Assembly: GCA_025449845.1 (NCBI GenBank)
Contig: JANWIP010000003.1
Span: 1-64,000, forward strand
Length of the DNA stretch: 64,000 nucleotides
Source of the DNA: Solirubrobacteraceae bacterium
GTDB taxonomy: Bacteria > Actinomycetota > Thermoleophilia > Solirubrobacterales > Solirubrobacteraceae
Direction of reading: 5' to 3'
The notes beneath the pieces were generated by a model. That model was given only the letters and a program-made list of their open reading frames with translations, was not told the origin of the DNA and made no database searches. Of this stretch, positions 8,065 to 16,627 are shown in pieces; the first letter of the stretch is position 1, and each line of letters begins with the position of its first letter. A program made the position numbers and the translations under genes.

Positions 8065-9333
8065 GTGAGCGAACTGGTGGTGATGAAGTTCGGCGGTACG
8101 TCGGTGTCTGACGCCGAGCGGATCAAGCGCGCGGCGCGGCGGATCGTAGCGAAGCGCGAGGCGGGCCACGGCGTGGTGGCGGTGCTGAGCGCGCGCGGCA
8201 AGACGACGGATGAGCTGATCGCGATGGCGGAGGAGGTCTCGGCCACGCCGGACCCGCGCGAGATGGACATGCTGCTCTCGACAGGCGAGCGGATCTCATG
8301 CGCGCTGTGCGCGATGGCGATCAACGATCTCGGGCACCGGGCGATATCGCTGACGGGTTCGCAGGCGGGGATCGTGACGGACGAGTCTCATACGAAGGCG
8401 CGCATCATCGATGTGCGGGCGGAGCGGATCGAGGCGGCGCTGCAGGAGGATCACATCGTGCTGGTGGCGGGCTTTCAGGGAATGTCGGAGGCCCGCGATG
8501 TGACGACGCTGGGCCGCGGCGGCTCGGACACCACGGCGGTGGCGGTGGCAGCGGCGCTCAAAGCCCGCGAATGCGAGATCTATACGGACGTGGATGGCGT
8601 GTTCAGCGCCGACCCGCGCCTGGTCGCAGACGCACGCCTACTCCCGCAGGTGTCCTTCGAGGAGATGCTTGAGATGGCGGCCTCAGGCGCGGGCGTGTTG
8701 CAGCTGCGCTCGGTGGAGTACGCGCGCAATCACGGCGTGAGGATTCACTGTCGCTCCTCATTCACGGACAAGCCCGGTACGGTTGTGGTCGGCGAGGCCG
8801 ACACGATGGAGCAGCCACTGATAACAGCCGTGACGCATTCGACCAGCGAGGCACGCCTTACGCTGGCGGGAGTACCGGATGAGCCAGGCGCGGCGGCGCG
8901 CATCTTCGCGGCGCTGGCGGAGGCGAATGTGAACGTGGACATGATCGTGCAGAACGAACCGACGAGCGCGGGCGGCCTGGCGGAGATCTCCTTCACGGTG
9001 CCGCGCGAAGACTTCTCCGTGGCGAGCAAGGCGCTGGAGGGTCTACGCGGCGAGGCCTATACGGAGCTGGTGGCGCACGCGGAGATGGGCAAGGTGTCGA
9101 TCGTGGGCGCGGGGATGCGCAGCCATCCGGGGGTGGCGGCGAAGGTCTTCGCGACGCTGGCGGCGGAGGAGATCAACATCGACATGATCTCGACGTCGCC
9201 GATCAAGATCTCCTGCGTGATCCCACGCGAGGGCGTGGAGCGGGCGGTGAGCGCGTTGCATGCGGCCTTCGAACTCTCGGGCCCGGGTACAGTGGGCGTG
9301 GAGCAGCCGTTCAGCCCACGCGGCGCTGCATAA
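8065..9333 (+). CDS. lysC: Aspartate kinase (monofunctional, two ACT domains)
   Basis: 422 residues from GTG 8065. This makes the first step of the lysine/threonine/methionine branch, phosphorylating aspartate. The N-terminal kinase motif 'VMKFGGTSVSDAERIKRAAR' is present, as is the 'TLGRGGSDTTAVAVAAALKA' substrate/ATP region. Two ACT regulatory domains follow from about residue 265 ('LTLAGVPDEPGAAARIFAAL' and 'VGAGMRSHPGVAAKVFATLA'), suggesting feedback control by lysine and/or threonine. The longer frame from 7990 would overlap hicB, and only the GTG at 8065 gives the family's usual N-terminus. Confidence 0.95.
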   Translation: MSELVVMKFGGTSVSDAERIKRAARRIVAKREAGHGVVAVLSARGKTTDELIAMAEEVSATPDPREMDMLLSTGERISCALCAMAINDLGHRAISLTGSQAGIVTDESHTKARIIDVRAERIEAALQEDHIVLVAGFQGMSEARDVTTLGRGGSDTTAVAVAAALKARECEIYTDVDGVFSADPRLVADARLLPQVSFEEMLEMAASGAGVLQLRSVEYARNHGVRIHCRSSFTDKPGTVVVGEADTMEQPLITAVTHSTSEARLTLAGVPDEPGAAARIFAALAEANVNVDMIVQNEPTSAGGLAEISFTVPREDFSVASKALEGLRGEAYTELVAHAEMGKVSIVGAGMRSHPGVAAKVFATLAAEEINIDMISTSPIKISCVIPREGVERAVSALHAAFELSGPGTVGVEQPFSPRGAA

Positions 9334-9399
9334 GGCTCGCGGAATTCGATCCTATGAAAACTGTTCCCTACTGTAAGGGTAGGCCGACGGATGGCTGCC

Positions 9400-9531
9400 A
9401 GGCGCCCAAATCTAGGAATTTGGCCTCCTTGGAGACTGCGACCCCTCGAGGGGCTTGCATCTTGCGAGCAAACCTGCAACCTTTCCGTACTTGAAGTGAT
9501 GGGCACGAGGGGTGCCTAGGTCTCGAGAGAC
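9400..9531 (+). promoter_or_regulatory. Hairpin-rich leader upstream of the sugar transferase gene
   Basis: Within the 256-base gap after aspartate kinase there are at least four to five short inverted repeats: CCAAAT/ATTTGG (9406-9423), CCCCTCGAGGGG (9442-9453), GCTTGC/GCGAGC (9453-9470, with a wobble pair), GGCAC/GTGCC (9502-9516) and GTCTCGAGAGAC (9520-9531). Such density suggests a structured 5' leader. It matches no riboswitch class I can name. Confidence 0.4.
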
Positions 9532-9589
9532 ACCTGAAGCCTGCGGGGGCTGACGGGGAGAAGCGCAAGCAAGGAGGCGGACGGGCAGC

Positions 9590-11245
9590 ATGAGTCGCGA
9601 CATCGGCAGCAGTACCGAGGTCCCTGAAGAGCAATTTGTGCCCGGAGGGCGCAGGCAGCCGCCGGGGGTTCAGGCAGCCGCCGGAGCGCACGCGCAAGGT
9701 GCGGGGCAGTCGGTGTTGGGTGAGGACACGTGGACGAGGGGGGCCCCACGTGGGGTGAAGGGGCTGGGGGGCCTACCGAGCCGGGGAGCGAGGGCAAGGG
9801 CAGCGGGAGCGCGCGCGGTACGTAGGCGCCCGGGGGGCGGGCCGCAGATCACCGAGACACGGGGTCCCGCGGCAAGCATGCGCCGCGACGCGCTTTTCCG
9901 CCGCGCCCTGCTGATGGCCGATGTGGTGGCGGTGACGGGCGCGTTCGTGCTGACGGTGGGCCTGTCCTCGCGCTCGCTGCAGCTGACGTGGGCGTGCGCG
10001 CTGGCGCTGCCGATCCTGCTGGTGTGCGCGAAGCTGTTCGGCCTTTACGACCGCGACGAAACGCTGTTGCGCAAGACGACGCTGGATGAGGCGCCGAAGC
10101 TGCTGCATGTGGCGACGCTGTGTGCGCTGGTGGCGTGGCTGGCGGGCGGCATGCTGGTGACGGGCACGCTGGACCGCCACGAGGCGCTGTTCCTGTGGCT
10201 GGCGCTGGCGGGGCTGCTGATCGCCTGCCGCACGGTGGCGCGCAGGCTGGCGCTGCGCGCGGCGCCGACGGAGCGATGTCTGTTCATCGGCGATGAGGTC
10301 TCGGCGAAGGCGATCCGCGGCAAGTTCGGGGGTCACGGGGGAGTGAAGGCGCAGATGGTGGCGCAGATCGACTTGGATAAGACGGGGCCGTGGTCGGCGA
10401 ACTCGGTCGCGGCGCCGCGCCTGTCAGAGATCAGCGATCTGGCGTGTAAGCAAGATGTGCACCGCGCGATCATCGCGCCGCGCAGCGCCGATGCGGGAGA
10501 GATGCTGGATCTGGTGCGTACGCTGAAGGCGATCGGCGTGCGCGTGAGCGTGGTGCCGCGCCTGCTGGAGGTCGTGGGCAGCTCGGTGGAGTTCGATGAC
10601 CTGCACGGCATTACCGTGATGGGGGTAAGGCGCTTCGATCTAACGCGCAGCTCAGCGAAGGTCAAGCGGGTGTTCGATCTGGTGGGCGCCTCGCTGGGCC
10701 TACTGGCGGTGACGCCGCTGATGCTGGCGGCGGCGATCATGATCAAACTGGACAGCCGCGGCCCGGTGTTTTTCCGTCAATTGCGCGTGGGCCAACACGG
10801 CGAGCGCTTTTACATGCTGAAGTTCCGCACGATGGTGCCGGAGGCGGAGGCGATGAAGGACTCCTTGCGCCACCGCAATGAAGCGCAGGAGGGCCTGTTC
10901 AAGATCGCGGATGACCCGCGTGTGACACGCGTAGGCAAATTCCTACGCAAGACGGCCTTGGATGAGCTGCCGCAACTCTTGAATATCGTCAAAGGCGAGA
11001 TGAGCCTGGTCGGCCCGCGGCCGCTGGTGATCGAGGAGGATCAGCGCATCGAGGGCTGGTACCGCCGCCGTCTGGAGTTGATGCCAGGGATGACGGGTCA
11101 CTGGCAGATACTGGGTCCCGCGCGAGTGCCGCTGAGCGAGATGGTGGCGATCGACTACCTCTACGTGGCCAATTGGTCGTTGTGGACGGACGTCAAGATC
11201 TTGCTGCGCACGGTGCCGCACGTGCTGGGCCGCCGCGGACTGTAG
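9590..11245 (+). CDS. Exopolysaccharide polyprenyl-phosphate sugar-1-phosphate transferase
   Basis: 551 residues. This membrane enzyme transfers a sugar-1-phosphate from a nucleotide sugar to undecaprenyl phosphate, the first step of polysaccharide repeat assembly. Residues 1-96 are Gly/Arg-rich and probably disordered. Four hydrophobic segments follow, then a Rossmann-like central domain ('[19 protein letters not shown]'), and the C-terminal catalytic domain with its hairpin '[19 protein letters not shown]', 'FYMLKFRTM' and the signature '[19 protein letters not shown]' plus 'PRPL'. A GGAGG 14-18 bases upstream supports ATG 9590; ATG 9878 would remove the disordered stretch. Confidence 0.93.
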   Translation: MSRDIGSSTEVPEEQFVPGGRRQPPGVQAAAGAHAQGAGQSVLGEDTWTRGAPRGVKGLGGLPSRGARARAAGARAVRRRPGGGPQITETRGPAASMRRDALFRRALLMADVVAVTGAFVLTVGLSSRSLQLTWACALALPILLVCAKLFGLYDRDETLLRKTTLDEAPKLLHVATLCALVAWLAGGMLVTGTLDRHEALFLWLALAGLLIACRTVARRLALRAAPTERCLFIGDEVSAKAIRGKFGGHGGVKAQMVAQIDLDKTGPWSANSVAAPRLSEISDLACKQDVHRAIIAPRSADAGEMLDLVRTLKAIGVRVSVVPRLLEVVGSSVEFDDLHGITVMGVRRFDLTRSSAKVKRVFDLVGASLGLLAVTPLMLAAAIMIKLDSRGPVFFRQLRVGQHGERFYMLKFRTMVPEAEAMKDSLRHRNEAQEGLFKIADDPRVTRVGKFLRKTALDELPQLLNIVKGEMSLVGPRPLVIEEDQRIEGWYRRRLELMPGMTGHWQILGPARVPLSEMVAIDYLYVANWSLWTDVKILLRTVPHVLGRRGL

Positions 11246-11379
11246 GCGGGGCGTCGGGCGCGGCGAGGAGGTCGCGCGGCCTGAGCGGTCATGTCTCCTT
11301 GCGCGGCGACGCGGCAGGCGGCAAGCACCAGCAGCGAGATGCTGAGCCAGGCAAGCGGAATCAAGACCAAAAGCAGCAT
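11161..11379 (-). CDS. Small single-span membrane protein, copy 1
   Basis: 72 residues. One hydrophobic helix at the very start (LLLVLIPLAWLSISLLVLAA) is followed by 'CRVAAQGDMTAQAARPP' and a basic Pro/Arg tail. The upstream CTGGGAGAAGT puts a good GGGAG ribosome binding site before ATG 11379. The last 85 bases overlap the 3' end of the sugar transferase gene on the opposite strand. It follows the CAP-domain gene by about 115 bases. Two similar small proteins occur at 22525-22743 and 23095-23409: each has a Trp near residue 10, a 'VLA' core and then Ala/Arg and Gly/Ser residues. Function unknown. Confidence 0.5.
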   Translation of the reverse strand: MLLLVLIPLAWLSISLLVLAACRVAAQGDMTAQAARPPRRARRPAYSPRRPSTCGTVRSKILTSVHNDQLAT

Positions 11380-11494
11380 ACTTCTCCCAGGTAGGTGTTC
11401 GAGAAGAACGAGTTCATACCTCCATCGGCTATTTACCCGCGATGCTTGAAGCTCAACGGGGAGGAGTCGATTGGGCGTCCAGCGGAGCTTCGGC

Positions 11495-12307
11495 TCAGCG
11501 CGTGATGACGCCGAACTCCTGCGAATAGACAGCCCCGGGCTGGCCGCCGCCAAGCGAAGGGGGCACGGCGGGAGCAACCCCGATGGCCGTGTCCTGATAG
11601 TCGTTTTCGAGAATATTGGCGAGATGCTCGGGCGAGGCCAGCCAGGCGGCGACGATGGCCTTGGGCGTTGAGAGTGTGAGCGTGCCCCAGGCGATGTTCT
11701 CACCGATCGTGTAGCCGTCGTGCGATGAGGGCACGTAGCCGGTCTCCTGCACGCGCTGCAGCGGCGTGAGCCCGCTCGGCGCGATGTGCGCAAAGTAGTC
11801 CTGGGAAACCATTTCCTGGCTGTGTTCGAGGGCGGCTTCTTCAAGCAGCGCATTTCCTCGCAGCGGCAGCTCGGCGTTACGCGCACGCTCCTGGTTGACG
11901 AGGCAGAGGGCCGCGGCGGCGACGATCTGCAGATTGCCGGGGTTGGGCGTAAGTTCGGTGTTCTGGCAAGGCGCGGCAAGCACGCTTGCGATCAGCGCGG
12001 CATTGGACTGCGGAGCCTGCTGCGCGGGGGAGCGGCGAGCAGCGGTGGGGTGCCCATGGCCATGGCTGTGCGGATGCTGACGCCGGCGGCTGCTGTGCGC
12101 GCGGGCCTGCTTGCCACAACTGTGCGCGGGGTGGTGCTTGGCATGCCGAGGCGGACGGCAGATGCGGTGAGTACCGCGCTTGACGGCGGCTCCGGCGGGG
12201 GCTGCCGTGGCGAGCGAGGCGAGGAGGCAGAGGGCGAAGGTGAGGAGAATGGAGAGAGGAGCGCACCCAAAGGGCACATGCGGGGAGCGGCGGATGCCTG
12301 GGGCCAT
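11495..12307 (-). CDS. Secreted CAP-domain (SCP/PR-1-like) protein
   Basis: 270 residues. The signal peptide (hydrophobic 'LSILLTFALCLLASLATAAPAGA') is followed by a basic, histidine-rich linker to about residue 95. The CAP domain then shows 'LCLVNQERARNAELPLRGNA', 'EHSQEMVSQDYFAHIAPSG', 'GENIAWGT' and 'AWLASPEHLANILENDYQD', covering the cavity histidines and glutamates of the family. CAP proteins are secreted; the molecular role of the bacterial members is poorly defined. Four cysteines near the junction with the linker may form disulfides. Confidence 0.88.
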   Translation of the reverse strand: MAPGIRRSPHVPFGCAPLSILLTFALCLLASLATAAPAGAAVKRGTHRICRPPRHAKHHPAHSCGKQARAHSSRRRQHPHSHGHGHPTAARRSPAQQAPQSNAALIASVLAAPCQNTELTPNPGNLQIVAAAALCLVNQERARNAELPLRGNALLEEAALEHSQEMVSQDYFAHIAPSGLTPLQRVQETGYVPSSHDGYTIGENIAWGTLTLSTPKAIVAAWLASPEHLANILENDYQDTAIGVAPAVPPSLGGGQPGAVYSQEFGVITR

Positions 12308-12411
12308 GCTTCGCTATCGGCGGCCGTTGGCTGACGCTGAGGCTTGGAGGGTCGATCTGGACGGGAATAGGTGCACACACCCATGCCCGCGCGCCCTTAT
12401 GCTGCAAGGCG

Positions 12412-12810
12412 ATGAAGCGTCCGTGGACCCTCGTGGCACTGGTGCTGGCGGTGGGCCTGGCAGGCTCGATCGTGGCCTTGAGAGGCCACGAAAGCAATCC
12501 GGCGTTCGTCGCGGCGCAACAGAACCTGACGCCGGTGGCCTCGGTGGCACTGGAGCGGCTGCTGTTGACGACGAGCGATCCGCGCCCGCGCTTCAGCGGC
12601 CGCGCGCATCAGGTGCATTGCGCGACGAGCGTGCATACGGCCCTGGGCAATCCGTGGACGTGCGTGGTGGCCTATCAGCGCCAGCCGAAGGTGCGCTACC
12701 GCGTGATGGTCCACTCGGACCGCTCGATACAGGGCTCAGGTCAGCCCGAGGGAGCGCCGGTCAGGGGCGCTTTGGTTGTGCACGGCTGCTGCGTCGCGCA
12801 GACGCCGTAA
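12412..12810 (+). CDS. Small exported protein of unknown function
   Basis: 132 residues with an N-terminal hydrophobic segment (TLVALVLAVGLAGSIVAL, about residues 6-23). A short predicted extracellular domain follows with 'VHCATSVHTALGNPWTCVVA', where two cysteines bracket a compact region, and the protein ends in '...VVHGCCVAQTP' with an adjacent Cys pair. It resembles small secreted domains in which disulfides stabilise beta strands, but I do not recognise it. It is transcribed toward the ECF sigma gene, which ends about 75 bases away on the opposite strand. Confidence 0.6.
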   Translation: MKRPWTLVALVLAVGLAGSIVALRGHESNPAFVAAQQNLTPVASVALERLLLTTSDPRPRFSGRAHQVHCATSVHTALGNPWTCVVAYQRQPKVRYRVMVHSDRSIQGSGQPEGAPVRGALVVHGCCVAQTP

Positions 12811-12886
12811 GAGCCAGTTCAACTCAGTACGGCCTTTTCTTGAGCCTGGGCGTTGTGGCTATCGACCCAACCCCTGGTGCCGCGCG

Positions 12887-13465
12887 TCAGTTCAGCTCGT
12901 CGCGGAGCTTCTTGAGGGCCCGGTAGATGCGTCCCTCGATGGCGCTCTCGCCCTCGCCGAGGACGTTGGCGACTTCGCGCAGTTTGAGATCGGCGCCGAA
13001 GCGCAACGCCAAGGCCTCGCGCTCCTCGTCGCTGAGCATGGCGAGCGCCCTTTGCAGCTCGTCGCGGTGTTCGACGGCGGCCATGCCAGGGTCGGGCAGC
13101 TCCTGAGGGCTACCGGCGCCGACGTGTTGCAGGAGGCGGTCCTCGTGCACCTGCCGGCGGGCGTGGTCGCGTAGAAGGTTCAAGGCGATGGTGTAGAGCC
13201 AGCGCCGCTCGCTGCCGCGGCGAGGGTCGAAGCGCTGGCGGGAGCGCATGACGCGCTCGAAGGTCTCGGAGAGGAGGTCCTCGGCAAGGACGCGGTCGCC
13301 GGTGCGGTAGGCGAGGAAGGAGAAGAGACGGCCTGAGTGTTCCTCGAAGAGCCGCTCGAAGGTGTCGGAGCGCATGCGGCCCCCCATTCTGCCTGTTATT
13401 GCCGGCCGCGGTGCCGAGCGGGAGCGCGATGCGTCTTGCGGAGAGCCTGTCATTTCGTGCGCCAT
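12887..13465 (-). CDS. ECF-type RNA polymerase sigma factor
   Basis: 192 residues from ATG 13465, which is preceded by AAGGAAGG at ideal distance; an upstream TTG at 13492 is less likely. Sigma region 2 runs 'FERLFEEHSGRLFSFLAYRT' and 'VLAEDLLSETFERVMRSRQR'. Region 4 has 'LSDEEREALALRFGADLKLR' and the helix-turn-helix 'EVANVLGEGESAIEGRIYRA'. There are no regions 1 or 3, as expected for the extracytoplasmic-function group. The upstream cotranscribed gene encodes a one-helix membrane protein that may control it. Confidence 0.93.
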   Translation of the reverse strand: MAHEMTGSPQDASRSRSAPRPAITGRMGGRMRSDTFERLFEEHSGRLFSFLAYRTGDRVLAEDLLSETFERVMRSRQRFDPRRGSERRWLYTIALNLLRDHARRQVHEDRLLQHVGAGSPQELPDPGMAAVEHRDELQRALAMLSDEEREALALRFGADLKLREVANVLGEGESAIEGRIYRALKKLRDELN

Positions 13466-13498
13466 CGGGATCCTTCCTTGGTCATCGATCAAACGCCT

Positions 13499-13527
13499 GG
13501 GGCTCCGGGAGTTGTTCCCGGAGCCCC
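13499..13527. terminator. Strong inverted repeat between the membrane protein and sigma factor genes
   Basis: GGGGCTCCGGGA (13499-13510) and TCCCGGAGCCCC (13516-13527) form a perfect 12-bp stem around a 5-base loop. There is no long T-run on either side. It lies just upstream of the ECF gene on the minus strand, so it may be a terminator or attenuator separating the two transcripts. Confidence 0.6.
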
Positions 13528-13647
13528 AATGCGATTTGGACGGCTACTGCCTGCCTGCACCTTTGGGTGTCCTGCCTGTGCCCTTTGGGTGCCTGTGCCT
13601 TGTTTGTTCGTGCTCTACTTGCTTACCGACCTGTGCGTCCTAACCCC

Positions 13648-14388
13648 TTAGGTGCAGAGGTGGTAGGTGTGGGACTCCGTGACGACCTTGCCCGAGCTGA
13701 GGGTCACCGTGACCGAGACCGTGGTGGGGCCCGTGCCGCAAGGCAGGTTGGCCAGCACGATGTTGGCGGAGGCCTTCTTACCGGAGAGCGTCTTGAGGTG
13801 CTTGCCGTTGACGCTGATGGACACGCGACGCAGCTTGCCCTTGTGCTTGACGTGGATGCTCAAGCGACGGCTGCTGGTCTTGGCCTTCTTGACCGATGTG
13901 CCGGCGACACCAAGAGCGGCGCTCTCGGAAGCGGTGACGGTGGTCGTCCCACTGTTGTAGTTGTTGACGATGTTGTTGACGGTGTTACCGCTGTTGTTGA
14001 AGCTGTTGTTGTTGCAGTTGAAGTTGCCGCTGCCGTTGCCGTTTTCGTTGCCATTACCTTCGCCGTTGCCATTGCCGTTGTTGCTGCCGTTGCCGTTACC
14101 GCAGGCGATGGTCGTGGAGCTGTACTGGGCGGAGGCTGCGTTGCCGGCGGCACCGCCACTGCCACCAGCGGCGAGGACGCCTCCGGTGCCGGCGGCCATC
14201 AGGCCGACGGTCAGGGCTGCCACGACGAGGCGGCGCGGGTTGGCACGGCCGGTCGCAGCCTTGGCGCGCGACATGGCGCTCAGCTTGATCTGGTCCAGCT
14301 CGAGCGGGCTGGCCTCAGGCCGCTCGGCGCGCATGCGCTCTGCGATCCCGTCCAACTCGGGGTCGTGCTTCTCGTTCTTACGCCGCAT
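13648..14388 (-). CDS. One-helix membrane protein with SPLELD cytoplasmic motif; candidate anti-sigma partner
   Basis: 246 residues from ATG 14388, which has GAGGAG five bases upstream. The N-terminal 45 residues are charged and carry 'DPELDGIAERMRAERPEASP' followed by 'LELDQIKLSAMSRA'. A single hydrophobic helix (LVVAALTVGLMAAGTGGVLAA) follows. The outer part has an unusual Asn/Gly repeat tract (alternating N and G, then N-rich) and a C-terminal beta-rich domain rich in Lys, Ser and Val with one Cys near each end. The order of a short cytoplasmic segment, one span and an outer domain next to an ECF gene is the layout of membrane anti-sigma factors, but no known anti-sigma domain is visible, so this role is inferred. 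Confidence 0.68.
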   Translation of the reverse strand: MRRKNEKHDPELDGIAERMRAERPEASPLELDQIKLSAMSRAKAATGRANPRRLVVAALTVGLMAAGTGGVLAAGGSGGAAGNAASAQYSSTTIACGNGNGSNNGNGNGEGNGNENGNGSGNFNCNNNSFNNSGNTVNNIVNNYNSGTTTVTASESAALGVAGTSVKKAKTSSRRLSIHVKHKGKLRRVSISVNGKHLKTLSGKKASANIVLANLPCGTGPTTVSVTVTLSSGKVVTESHTYHLCT

Positions 14389-14542
14389 TTCGTCTCCTCG
14401 TAGGTTTCGCAGGGGGAAAGCCGTCATAGGCCCATACGAACGAGCAATTGGTTTTCCTACAGGGAGATCGCGGAAGCATTGCGCCTGCGTACCCAGAGCC
14501 GTACCGCGTCGCTTCGCCCTACCGGCGCGGCTCAGCGTGGCA

Positions 14543-16615
14543 TCAGAGGTTCATGATCGAGAACTTGCCCGAGAGCAGAGCCTGGCGGCGCAGGGCCGGC
14601 GCGAGCGCTTCCCACTGGCGCGGGCCGCCGTGGCTGAGGCGGTGGTAGGTCGTGTGCATCAGGGGCTCCACGGGGTTCAGCGCGATCGCGCGCCGCGCGG
14701 CCGCGAGCGGGCTCTTGCCTGCCGCTGCTTGCGCGATGGCCAACAGGTACCAGTCTTCCCAGCTCTGAGGCTCGTAGACGACGGTCTTGGCCATCGCCGT
14801 CACCGCAGCGGGGGCGAAGCCCTGCTGCAGGTCGCAGACGCCCACGATCGCATACGCCTGAGGACGCTCGGCGCCCAGCGACAGCGAGGAGAGCGCTTCG
14901 CGCCTGGCAGGGGCGCATTCGCCGCGCTGCAGCTCGCGCCCGGCGTGCTGTAGGCGCGCGTAGGAGGTGCTCACCAGCAGCGGAGCCACGGCCACCAGGA
15001 GCCAGCCGAGCGCCACCACGGCGCGCCCGGCGGGCAGGCCGCGCATCCCCGCCTTGCCATCGCGCGGCCTGGCCAGGGCGAGGCCGGCGAGGATGAAGAC
15101 GGGCAGCGTCACCGCCGGCATCTGCCAGTCCCAGTCGAGGATCTGGTGCAGCGCCCACGCCAGCACCACCGCGAAGAGCGCCGCGTAGATGCCGCGGTCG
15201 GGGCCGCGGATGCGCAGCGCGAGGCCGACGAGGATGCCGCCGACCACGAGCACCATCAGCACGCCGCCCACCAACCCCAGCTCGGCGAGGCTTTGCAGAT
15301 AGAGGGAGTGGGCGTCGGTCACATACAGCGCGTGTTCGCGCACCTGCGGGTAGTACTGCTGATAGGTGCCCGCGCCGCTGCCTTTGAGCTTGTGCGCGCG
15401 GTAGATATCGAGCGCCGCCGTCCACAGCGGCAGGCGGCCGTTGTTGGCGGGGTCCGAGAGCCGTTCGCGCGTCTGCGTCACCTTGGCCTCGTTGGTGCCG
15501 TTGACGAACTTGGAGTACTCCTTGTGCGCCGCCCCACCCGCGCCCAGTGCCAGCGCGAAGACCAGCGCCAGCACTGCGACCGCCAGGCCGATACCCACGC
15601 GCACCTTCTGTCGCGGGGGGTGCTTGACCGGCCCTAGCCGCGCGATCTGGCGATCCACGGGCACGAGCGCCAGGCGCAGCACGCCAGCGGCCAACATGCA
15701 CAGTCCCACAACGATCGCCACATGGCGCCCTTGGGAGATGGCCAATGGGCCGGTGGCCTTCACGCTGGCCAGCGCCGTGGCGTCCCAGGCCGATTTCATT
15801 GCGACGGCCGTCGGCGGTACCGTCGCGAGCAGCGCCGTGGGCAGCGTGTGCAAGCGCGTGAGCAGGCAGTAGGCCACGAACCCCACGGCGGCCACTCCCA
15901 GCGAGCCGCGCGAGAAGGTCAGCAGCAGCGTGGCTCCGAGCGCCGGCAGCAGCATCGCGCTGAGCGCGCGCACGCTCCAATGCTCCTTGGGGTCGGCCGT
16001 CAGATGGAAGCCCAGAATGAGCGCCATCGCCGCCACCATGCCCTCGGCGTTCCAATAGGTCAGGGGGTAGTTGAGGCGATTGGCGAAGAAGTTGCTGGTG
16101 GTCGGCCAGGTATGGGGGAGGACGCGCGAGATCAGACCGATTACGCAGATGGCGCCCATCCCTGCCAGCAGCGCGCGCATCAACCAGCTCATGCGCGCGC
16201 GCGTGTATCTAAGCGCTCCGAATAGCGCCAGCGCCAGCACGTACAGCAGCAGACGGTCATAGGCATCCAGCACGCGCGCTGTCGCATGCGCCCACAGCGC
16301 TGAGCTGAGCGCCCAGGCCGCCAGCAGCGTGAGGGCGCCCAGCGGTAGCGCCAGCGCGCGGCTATAGCCCTCAAAGGGGCGTTCCGCGAGCAAGGTGCGC
16401 AGCACGAGCGCCTGCACGAACACGATCGCGACCACCCCGGGCGCGCTGGGGAAGTAGCCGCCGGCTTTGAAGGCCAGATAGATGACTGCCGCTGGCGCGA
16501 GCAGCACCAGCCCCGCCAGGCCGATCGTCTCCAGCGGCTCGCGCCGCTGCGCGATAGCCACGGGGACCACCTCTGGCGACGCCGCGCTGCCCCGCCCGAG
16601 CGCTTGCGTTGACAC
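14543..16615 (-). CDS. O-antigen ligase-like (Wzy_C family) membrane protein with C-terminal repeat domain
   Basis: 690 residues from GTG 16615. About 12 membrane segments are followed by a soluble C-terminal region. Landmarks are 'NRLNYPLTYWNAEGMVAAM' and 'LLLTFSRGSLGVAAVGFVAY', the conserved 'SRG' block of the family, and the long outer loop containing 'TYQQYYPQVREHALYVTDAH' followed by 'SLYLQSLAELGLVG', equivalent to the H-x-x-x-Q-x-x-x-E-x-G signature. From about residue 560 the sequence becomes helical and TPR-like. Enzymes of this type polymerise or ligate lipid-linked glycans outside the cell membrane; the acceptor cannot be predicted. Confidence 0.88.
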   Translation of the reverse strand: MSTQALGRGSAASPEVVPVAIAQRREPLETIGLAGLVLLAPAAVIYLAFKAGGYFPSAPGVVAIVFVQALVLRTLLAERPFEGYSRALALPLGALTLLAAWALSSALWAHATARVLDAYDRLLLYVLALALFGALRYTRARMSWLMRALLAGMGAICVIGLISRVLPHTWPTTSNFFANRLNYPLTYWNAEGMVAAMALILGFHLTADPKEHWSVRALSAMLLPALGATLLLTFSRGSLGVAAVGFVAYCLLTRLHTLPTALLATVPPTAVAMKSAWDATALASVKATGPLAISQGRHVAIVVGLCMLAAGVLRLALVPVDRQIARLGPVKHPPRQKVRVGIGLAVAVLALVFALALGAGGAAHKEYSKFVNGTNEAKVTQTRERLSDPANNGRLPLWTAALDIYRAHKLKGSGAGTYQQYYPQVREHALYVTDAHSLYLQSLAELGLVGGVLMVLVVGGILVGLALRIRGPDRGIYAALFAVVLAWALHQILDWDWQMPAVTLPVFILAGLALARPRDGKAGMRGLPAGRAVVALGWLLVAVAPLLVSTSYARLQHAGRELQRGECAPARREALSSLSLGAERPQAYAIVGVCDLQQGFAPAAVTAMAKTVVYEPQSWEDWYLLAIAQAAAGKSPLAAARRAIALNPVEPLMHTTYHRLSHGGPRQWEALAPALRRQALLSGKFSIMNL

Positions 16616-16627
16616 AGTCGCTGGAGA

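Noticed and set aside
9440-9480. Possible cyclic di-GMP riboswitch (GAGCAAACC resembles its GCAAACC element)
   Set aside because: The other conserved parts of the class (for example the second-stem sequence around ACGCAAAGCC) are absent.
14389-14470. ECF-type promoter (GGAAAAC...CGTAT) before the candidate anti-sigma gene
   Set aside because: The spacing between the two elements is only about 12 bases, too short for a usual ECF promoter.
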